Assembly: GCA_027488375.1 (NCBI GenBank)
Contig: JAIYBW010000007.1
Location: 1-37,082, forward strand
Length of the DNA stretch: 37,082 nt
Reading direction: 5' to 3'
Origin: Pseudomonadota bacterium
GTDB lineage: Bacteria; Bdellovibrionota; Bacteriovoracia; Bacteriovoracales; Bacteriovoracaceae
Positions 31,974-37,082 of the stretch are shown here, one piece after another (positions within the stretch are counted from its first letter, which is position 1; the number at the start of each line of letters is the position of its first letter). The translations under genes were made by a program, and so were the position numbers. The notes under the pieces were generated by a model. That model did no database searches and was not told the DNA's origin. It saw nothing but the letters and a program-made list of their open reading frames with translations.

Positions 31974-33562
31974 GTAAGAAAAAATATATTTTTATCACCG
32001 GTGGTGTGACGAGTTCTTTAGGAAAAGGACTAGCGGCTGCTAGTATTGGGTGTTTGCTTGAAAGAAGAGGCATAAAAATTAATATGCTTAAAATGGATCC
32101 TTATATTAATGTGGATCCAGGAACCATGAGCCCCATTCAGCATGGTGAAGTTTATGTGACTGATGATGGTGGAGAGACAGATTTAGATCTTGGACACTAT
32201 GAGCGTTTTACGACACTCACTCTCAATAGAGAAAATAATTTCACGACGGGTAAAGTTTACTTGCAGGTCATTGAAAATGAACGTGAAGGTAAATACTTAG
32301 GAAAAACTGTTCAAGTTGTCCCTCACATCACTGATGAAATAAAAAGACGAATTCATCTTGCTGCTGAAAAATGTGATCTTTTAATTGGTGAGATCGGTGG
32401 AACAGTTGGGGACATTGAATCACTTCCTTATATGGAAGCTATTCGCCAATTTGCTTTAGATGTGGGCACAGAGAATGTCCTTTTTATTCATCTTGTTCTT
32501 GTTCCTTATGTTGCTGCGGCCGGAGAACTTAAATCCAAGCCGGCCCAACACTCCGTAAAAGAGCTGAGAGGGATTGGTCTTTTTCCGCAGATTATTATTT
32601 GCCGGGCCGATCGTGAGATTGATTCATCCATCATTGATAAAATTTCACTTTTTTGTAATGTTCCGAAACAGAATGTTTTTGAGTCTATTGACCTCGACCT
32701 TATCTATAAAGTACCTCGCGCCTTTCATACTCAAGGGCTGGACAAAAGAATTACCGAACTGCTTGGAATGTGGGCCGTTGAGGCCAAGATGGATGATATT
32801 AATAAAGTTATCTTCAATGCTGAGAATCCACTTAAAACAGTGAATATCGGTGTGGTGGGTAAATACACTGATCTTATAGAATCTTATAAGTCTCTAGATG
32901 AGGCCCTTAGGCATGCGGCCATCTCAAATCAGGTCAAGTTAAATCTAACTTATGTTGACGCCGAAGATTTAGAAAAAGGATCTAATACAGATCTTCTCAA
33001 TCAGGTTGATGGGATACTCGTTCCAGGTGGTTTTGGTTCTCGTGGGACTGAGGGAAAAATTAAGGCCATTCAATTTGCCCGTGAGAATAATAAACCTTTC
33101 TTCGGGATTTGCTTAGGCCTGCAATTGGCCATGATTGAGTTTGCTCGTCATGTCGTTGGTATCAAAGATGCGACCTCAATGGAATTTACTGATAAGGGAG
33201 CAATGGTTGTTCACTATATGCATGGCCAAAGTAAAGATGGTGCTAAAGGTGCGAGCATGAGGCTTGGGGCCTATGATTGTGAACTTCTTGATGGGTCACT
33301 TGCCTTTAAAATTTACGGAAAAAAAATTATTTCTGAGAGGCATCGTCATCGCTTAGAGGTGAATAACGAATACCTTAATCAAATTACAGAAAAAGGGTTG
33401 GTTGTTTCTGGACTCAATAAAAAGCTAAATTTAGTAGAAGTTATTGAAATAAAAAACCACCCTTTCTTTATTGCTTGTCAGTACCACCCAGAATTCAAAT
33501 CAAAACCATTTACTCCACATCCGCTCTTTGCTTCTTTTGTCAAAGCAAGTGGAAAACTTTAA
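31970..33562 (+). CDS. pyrG: CTP synthase
   Basis: This 530-residue enzyme makes CTP from UTP, ATP and glutamine. The N-terminal synthetase domain (KYIFITGGVTSSLGKGLAAA, then DPYINVDPGTMSP and GEIGGTVGDIES) and the C-terminal glutaminase with catalytic Cys381 (FFGICLGLQLAM) and the Cys-His-Glu triad end (CQYHPEFKSKP) are complete. The start is GTG 31970, overlapping the kdsB stop. CTP is the co-substrate of KdsB, which explains its place in the Kdo operon. The housekeeping role in pyrimidine supply is shared with the rest of the cell. Confidence 0.97.
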   Translation: MSKKKYIFITGGVTSSLGKGLAAASIGCLLERRGIKINMLKMDPYINVDPGTMSPIQHGEVYVTDDGGETDLDLGHYERFTTLTLNRENNFTTGKVYLQVIENEREGKYLGKTVQVVPHITDEIKRRIHLAAEKCDLLIGEIGGTVGDIESLPYMEAIRQFALDVGTENVLFIHLVLVPYVAAAGELKSKPAQHSVKELRGIGLFPQIIICRADREIDSSIIDKISLFCNVPKQNVFESIDLDLIYKVPRAFHTQGLDKRITELLGMWAVEAKMDDINKVIFNAENPLKTVNIGVVGKYTDLIESYKSLDEALRHAAISNQVKLNLTYVDAEDLEKGSNTDLLNQVDGILVPGGFGSRGTEGKIKAIQFARENNKPFFGICLGLQLAMIEFARHVVGIKDATSMEFTDKGAMVVHYMHGQSKDGAKGASMRLGAYDCELLDGSLAFKIYGKKIISERHRHRLEVNNEYLNQITEKGLVVSGLNKKLNLVEVIEIKNHPFFIACQYHPEFKSKPFTPHPLFASFVKASGKL

Positions 33563-33571
33563 AGGAAAATT

Positions 33572-34372
33572 ATGAAAAAGATGGATTTTTATATTGGCCC
33601 TTGTGTGATTGAAAGTGCTGATCTCGCGAAACAAATTGCTGAGACTCTGGTTAAAGACTTAGAGCCCTTTAAAAATGAAATTAATCTTCATTTTAAAGGA
33701 AGTTATGACAAGGCAAACCGCTCTTCATTTACTTCTTATAGAGGTCCTGGAATTGATGAGGGTCTTAAGATTTTAGAAAATATTAATAAAGAGTTTGGGC
33801 TTCCGACCCTGACAGATTTTCATACTCCGGATCAAGCTGAAGTTGTAGCGAAATCCGTTAGTGTCCTTCAAGTTCCTGCCTTCCTTTGCCGTCAAACGGA
33901 TATGATTTTTGCAGGTGCTGAAGCTTGTAAAAAATATGATCGTGAATTGAAAGTGAAAAAAGGTCAGTTTCTTTCCCCTGAAGAAACTAAAAACATCGTT
34001 GATAAGGCCTCTCACTTTTTACCGAAAGATAAAATTCTTCTTACGGAGCGCGGATCATCTTTTGGATACAATAACCTTGTCGTTGATATGGCTTCATTTC
34101 AAATTATGAAATCCTTTGGCGTGAGAACCATCCATGATGCCACTCACTGTGTGCAGCGACCGGGTGGGCTAGGGACCGCTACGGGTGGTAAGCGCGAGCA
34201 AATCCTCGTGCTGGCCAGGGCCGCGGTTGCCGCTGGGGCCGATGGAATCTTTATGGAGTGTCACCCGAATCCAGAGAAAGCTCTGTCTGATGCAGCGACG
34301 GCCCTTCCTTTAGATCAAGTTAAAACGATTGTTGAAAAACTGTTAAAAATTAGAAGAGCGGTAGCAGAATGA
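33572..34372 (+). CDS. kdsA: 3-deoxy-8-phosphooctulonate synthase (metal-dependent type)
   Basis: This 266-residue enzyme joins phosphoenolpyruvate and arabinose 5-phosphate to Kdo 8-phosphate. Near the N-terminus GPCVIES puts Cys11 where metal-dependent KDO8P synthases (Aquifex type) have a metal-ligand cysteine; the metal-free E. coli type has Asn there. The other ligands are also visible: His in DATHCVQRPGG, and Glu and Asp in FMECHPNPEKALSDA. KGSYDKANRSS and the LTDFHTPDQAE motif also fit. AAAGGAAA precedes the ATG. It overlaps kdsC by four bases (ATGA). Confidence 0.95.
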   Translation: MKKMDFYIGPCVIESADLAKQIAETLVKDLEPFKNEINLHFKGSYDKANRSSFTSYRGPGIDEGLKILENINKEFGLPTLTDFHTPDQAEVVAKSVSVLQVPAFLCRQTDMIFAGAEACKKYDRELKVKKGQFLSPEETKNIVDKASHFLPKDKILLTERGSSFGYNNLVVDMASFQIMKSFGVRTIHDATHCVQRPGGLGTATGGKREQILVLARAAVAAGADGIFMECHPNPEKALSDAATALPLDQVKTIVEKLLKIRRAVAE

Positions 34373-34905
34373 ATATTCAAGTCACGGCAAAAAAATTTGA
34401 AGCTAAATTAAAGAAGATAAAAGTTCTCGCTTTTGATCTTGATGGTATCCTCACCAGTTCTCATGTTTGGTGGGCGAGTGAGGAGGTTGGATTTAACCGT
34501 AGTTTTTGTATCTATGATGGCTATGGGATGAAAGTCCTCATGAAAGCTGGTCTTAAAGTCGGGGTGATTACGGGTGGGAACAGTGTTTCTGTCACCAAAC
34601 GAGTGGATCAACTAGGACTTGATTTTTGTTATGCTGGTAATGAAGATAAGCGGGCCGCCTTTTTAGATCTGATGAAGCGCTATGAAGTGGAGGCGAGTGA
34701 AATCCTTTATATGGGTGATGAACTCTTTGATATTCCCCTGCTTAAAAAAGCCGGGTTTGCCGCCACTGTTCCAAATGCTTGTGATGAAGTGAAAGAAATC
34801 GTCGACTATGTGACGGAGAGACAAAGTGGGATGGGCTGCGCAAGGGAAGTCATTGACCTCGTTCGGTATGCTCAAAATATTCATCCAGTTCTTGAGGATT
34901 TCTAA
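34369..34905 (+). CDS. kdsC: 3-deoxy-manno-octulosonate-8-phosphatase
   Basis: This 178-residue HAD-family phosphatase turns Kdo 8-phosphate into Kdo. The nucleophile motif is AFDLDGILTSS; DGYGMKVLMKAGLKVGVITGG, then LDFCYAGNEDKRAAFLDLM and LYMGDELFDIPLLKKAGFAATVPNA cover the later HAD motifs (GD..D). It is the short cap-less tetramer type. The common ITGR-S loop reads ITGGNS here, a mild variation. Overlap with kdsA (ATGA) and a one-base junction with the next gene indicate coupled translation. Confidence 0.93.
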   Translation: MNIQVTAKKFEAKLKKIKVLAFDLDGILTSSHVWWASEEVGFNRSFCIYDGYGMKVLMKAGLKVGVITGGNSVSVTKRVDQLGLDFCYAGNEDKRAAFLDLMKRYEVEASEILYMGDELFDIPLLKKAGFAATVPNACDEVKEIVDYVTERQSGMGCAREVIDLVRYAQNIHPVLEDF

Positions 34906-35471
34906 TGCTTGGTAAAAAACTTTATAAAACATCAATGCTGAATGAGTTTCGACTCGTCATTGTAGGGCTGGTCATTTTTTTCTTTAATGATTTTTATCTT
35001 GATACTTTTACCTATGAGAAGTTTCAGGCCGGAGGAAAATTTAAAATCCTCGATGTGATTATGTATCACTATTTTTATCCTTATGAGTTCATTACTTTTT
35101 TCAGCCTGATTATTATTCCTGCGTGTTACTACGGACTTTTTAGGGGAGTGAAGTTTTGTGAGAAAGGGTTTATCTTTAATAGAGGTTTACCTTTCCTTAA
35201 CCGCTCTGTTCAATATGCTGATATAAAGACTTATAAGCTTCTTCATCCTAAGAAAGCTATTTCGATCCATTCAAAAAATGGTGACATCTTTGTGATCGCT
35301 GATAACTCGGTTGAAAGAGTGATTGCAATCTTAGACCAACACAATATCCAAGGTGATCTTGCTCAAGATGATTATGTCAAACTCATCTCAAATTATAAGA
35401 TGTTTATGATGATGGTGATTGGTTTTACGGTCTTTGTTTTTGCAATGAAAAAATTTGGATTATTTCAGTAA
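34905..35471 (+). CDS. Membrane protein with PH-like domain, function unknown
   Basis: This is a 188-residue protein. Membrane helices lie near residues 15-33, 60-78 and 165-182. Between them sits a soluble beta-rich stretch (GVKFCEKGFIFNRGLPFLNRSVQYADIKTYKLLHPKK, then a run with ISIHSKNGDIFVIA) resembling bacterial PH-type (YdbT/YvbH) membrane domains. It is last in the Kdo operon and shares the A of the kdsC stop with its ATG. Its stop is followed directly by the flagellin stop on the other strand. No function is assigned; placement suggests the envelope. Confidence 0.55.
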   Translation: MLGKKLYKTSMLNEFRLVIVGLVIFFFNDFYLDTFTYEKFQAGGKFKILDVIMYHYFYPYEFITFFSLIIIPACYYGLFRGVKFCEKGFIFNRGLPFLNRSVQYADIKTYKLLHPKKAISIHSKNGDIFVIADNSVERVIAILDQHNIQGDLAQDDYVKLISNYKMFMMMVIGFTVFVFAMKKFGLFQ

Positions 35472-36302
35472 TTAGTTTTGAAGAAGTTTTAGGGCCATTG
35501 AGCTCAATTGACTTGTTTGAGAGAGAACGGCTGTAGCCGCCATGAGTTTACCTTCAGAGCGTAATTTTTCAGATGTTTCATAGGCCATGTCAGCATCAAG
35601 AGAGCGAGACATGGCCGCAGACTCGTTCTCTTTGCTCGTTTCAAGGTTGTTGATCGCAGACTGTACTTTATTTTGGTAAGAGCCTAGTTTCGCTCTTTTC
35701 TCAGAGAGCATATTAATCGCCTGGTCAATATACTGAAGATTATGTCGAGCTTCATCCGCATTCACAACATTCGAATCAACCAGTCCAAGGCTAAATTCTG
35801 TTACTGTAAATTCTGTAGAGTTTACTCTCATTTTTGAATTTGAATCGTTGTTAATGCCGATCATAAAGTCAGATGCTTTACCAGCACGGTCTTGAAGGAG
35901 ATCGTTGCTCATAAAGCGTGTAGAGCGCGCAATACGCTCAATTTCGCGTCTTGTTTGCATGTACTCGAAGTTAATGTGGGCGCGGTCATCATCAAGAAGG
36001 GTGCCGTTAGCAGCTTGGAGAGAAAGTTCTTTTAATCGACCAAGCATTGAACTGATTTCATTCATGGCTCCTTCAGCAGTTTGAAATTGAGAGACTGCAT
36101 CGTTAGCATTTCTTATCGCTTGATTTTGAGATCTGACATTTGTTTTTTGTTTGTGACCGATAGCAAGTGAAGCAGCATCATCAGCAGCAGAGCGCACGCG
36201 AGTACCAGAGGAGATTTTCCCTGATGTATTCTCGATGTTTCTAGTGTGTTCACTCATTGCACGTTGTGCTGCAAGAGCGGACACGTTGGTGTTTATACGC
36301 AT
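35472..36302 (-). CDS. fliC: Flagellin
   Basis: This 276-residue flagellin lacks large D2/D3 domains, so it is a short core-type subunit. The N-terminal MRINTNVSALAAQRAMSEHT, SGTRVRSAADDAASLAIGHK and later the LGRLKELSLQAANGTL region are the D0/D1 helices. The C-terminus (ENESAAMSRSLDADMAYETSEKLR, then AATAVLSQTSQLSSMALKLLQN) is the mirror D1/D0. ATG 36302 has no ribosome site at the normal distance; AAGGAAG at 36326-36320 instead serves a three-codon ORF ending in the start. The extension from 36368 has no ribosome site. This is a monocistronic gene as seen, ending back-to-back with the Kdo operon. Confidence 0.95.
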   Translation of the reverse strand: MRINTNVSALAAQRAMSEHTRNIENTSGKISSGTRVRSAADDAASLAIGHKQKTNVRSQNQAIRNANDAVSQFQTAEGAMNEISSMLGRLKELSLQAANGTLLDDDRAHINFEYMQTRREIERIARSTRFMSNDLLQDRAGKASDFMIGINNDSNSKMRVNSTEFTVTEFSLGLVDSNVVNADEARHNLQYIDQAINMLSEKRAKLGSYQNKVQSAINNLETSKENESAAMSRSLDADMAYETSEKLRSEGKLMAATAVLSQTSQLSSMALKLLQN

Positions 36303-36313
36303 CAGCCAAACAT
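36302..36313 (-). promoter_or_regulatory. Three-codon leader ORF overlapping the flagellin start
   Basis: Minus-strand sequence aaggaagacaatcatg puts a strong Shine-Dalgarno (36326-36320) six bases before an ATG. That reads ATG TTT GGC TGA, and the TGA shares its A with the flagellin ATG (TGATG). The flagellin start itself has no ribosome site nearby. Ribosomes may start on the mini-ORF and restart at once on flagellin, or the mini-ORF may be the reason for the out-of-place site. Confidence 0.5.
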
Positions 36314-36596
36314 GATTGTCTTCCTTGAATAAGTTATGCTCGGCCTCCACCTTGAGGACGAACGTCACTAACTCATCGGAATTTCACAACAGTGGTGTAG
36401 GAAAAAAATGCCTTTTTTATTTAGTTGAGTGTGCTGTTCAAGAATAAGAAAAATGATTTTTAAGTATTGAGAAATACTTTTTATCAGAGTGAAAGAGTAT
36501 ATTTTTCTAAAATTTCCCAAATCGATCTAGTCTGTTATTTATGGTCTTGAATTGAAATAATTATGAATTTCTTCTCAAGTTTTCAAAACTGCCTTC
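36314..36596. other. Intergenic region upstream of flagellin
   Basis: About 280 AT-rich bases without a gene. It holds the flagellin leader and ribosome site (36320-36326), and an inverted repeat aagtatt / aatactt with a four-base loop at 36462-36479 followed by tttt. A ccgatgag word at about 36374-36381 (minus strand) is vaguely like half of a flagellar sigma-28 -10 box, but no matching -35 was found. No promoter is called. Confidence 0.5.
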
Positions 36597-37082
36597 TTAT
36601 AATGGTGTTAACACTTTTTTCAGCAAAGTCTGATTATAAAAATAAATAAACACATCCAAGTGATCCTTTAGCTTCAAAGGATCCTTGGTCGTGCACCAAG
36701 TTTTTCTGATCAGCCGATTGATATTTGCTCTCATCATGGCACAAGTATGATTGACGATAAAAAGTGGATCAAAGTTCACTTTTTTGAGTTCTCCTTGGCC
36801 GACGACACAGCCCCTCTGACTAGGAAACGTCATATGCTTTGCTTGAGGCAAATAACCAGAAATAAATCTCGGGTAGCTTTGATGTTCATCAGATTTAATA
36901 AGCACCTCGCTTGAAACTATCGGTACAATTTTTTGAAAGAGTCGTGTGAGACCCTGGTGATGTTCATCTTTTCTTTTTCCGTATTTTTTTACGGCCTGCT
37001 TCGCGAGATGTCCGAAGGCGGGAATCTCAGAAACCTCTGCTCCTAAAATAAGACGTCGATCTTCATCTACCGCAATTGAAAC
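36597..37082 (-). CDS. Partial DDE-type transposase-like protein (5' end outside window)
   Basis: This frame is open from the window edge (37082) to a TAA at 36597-36599, 161 residues visible. The start is outside the window. Segments VSIAVDEDRRLILGAEV, EVLIKSDEHQSYPRFISGY and HTCAMMRANINRLIRKTWCTTKDP are the style of DDE transposase-like proteins: an Asp in a beta strand, then a second Asp ending a strand. The last helix ends HLDVFIYFYNQTL. I recall similar proteins in Bdellovibrio-like and Leptospira genomes but cannot name the IS family. No terminal inverted repeat or target duplication is visible in the window, so completeness cannot be judged. Confidence 0.65.
   Translation of the reverse strand, partial: VSIAVDEDRRLILGAEVSEIPAFGHLAKQAVKKYGKRKDEHHQGLTRLFQKIVPIVSSEVLIKSDEHQSYPRFISGYLPQAKHMTFPSQRGCVVGQGELKKVNFDPLFIVNHTCAMMRANINRLIRKTWCTTKDPLKLKDHLDVFIYFYNQTLLKKVLTPL

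Noticed and set aside
36303..36368. 22-codon extension of flagellin
   Set aside because: Flagellins start MRINTN-like; the extension has no ribosome site and would place acidic residues before the D0 helix.
36370..36385. Sigma-28 flagellin promoter
   Set aside because: The ccgatgag word matches only part of a -10 box and no -35 of the proper kind was found upstream.
36462..36479. AT-only inverted repeat as a terminator
   Set aside because: Stem of seven weak pairs and only a short T-run; no gene ends just before it on either strand.
1..37082. tRNA or rRNA genes
   Set aside because: No cloverleaf or rRNA-like segment was seen in any gap; nothing could be supported by eye.

Overview
AT-rich bacterial chromosome segment with Gram-negative envelope genes. 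It has many lipoproteins and signal peptides, outer-membrane beta-barrels, a Kdo (LPS core) operon, complex I genes, a short flagellin and a reduced Flp/Tad pilus cluster. The combination fits a Bdellovibrionota / Bacteriovoracales-type organism (Bacteriovorax-Halobacteriovorax-Peredibacter relatives). That assignment is inferred from gene content and protein style, not from a marker gene.

Layout. 1-999 (-): 3' portion of a lipoprotein gene with a Gly-Thr tandem repeat; its signal peptide and body lie in different frames, joined at an A-AAA-AAG slippery heptamer. 1000-1348: regulatory gap with a long inverted repeat. 1349-4317 (+): FecR-domain exported protein and a TPR/outer-membrane barrel protein. 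4314-6759 (-): PhoB/PhoR-type two-component system. 6846-10790 (+): four lipoproteins (two LPP20-like, LpoB-like, COG3014-like). 10839-11756 (+): exported HExxH protein. 11856-14596 (+): nuoBCDI, ended by a strong bidirectional terminator. 14626-16128 (-): peptidoglycan amidase, exported small protein and lipoprotein in an overlapping set. 16259-16561 (+): Mpo1/DUF962-like membrane protein. 16558-20586 (-): small protein, RlmI-like methyltransferase and an ABC-2 exporter (ATPase plus two permeases). 20662-23293 (+): TadB/TadC-like membrane protein and EttA. 23280-27686 (-): Flp/Tad cluster (flp, TadE-like proteins, CpaB-like, secretin, CpaF), with a tiny very basic protein gene embedded on the opposite strand. 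27823-28443 (+): SPOR protein. 28444-31121 (-): barrel protein, TolC-like protein and coiled-coil periplasmic protein. 31239-35471 (+): kdsB-pyrG-kdsA-kdsC plus a membrane protein. 35472-36302 (-): flagellin preceded by a three-codon leader ORF. 36597-37082 (-): partial DDE-type transposase-like gene running off the window.

How the genes work together. Most of the window builds or modifies the envelope: Kdo supply for LPS (CTP synthase sits among the Kdo genes and makes KdsB's co-substrate), peptidoglycan (LpoB-like activator, amidase, SPOR protein), outer-membrane export (TolC-like, barrels, secretin) and surface appendages (Flp pilus, flagellin). Energy metabolism is represented by one block of complex I.

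The most unusual points are the slippery-site split lipoprotein, the antisense basic mini-gene inside the Tad operon, the flagellin mini-leader, a palindrome in the cpaF coding end that could terminate ettA, tandem 11-bp repeats before the response regulator, and back-to-back convergent stops at almost every convergent junction.
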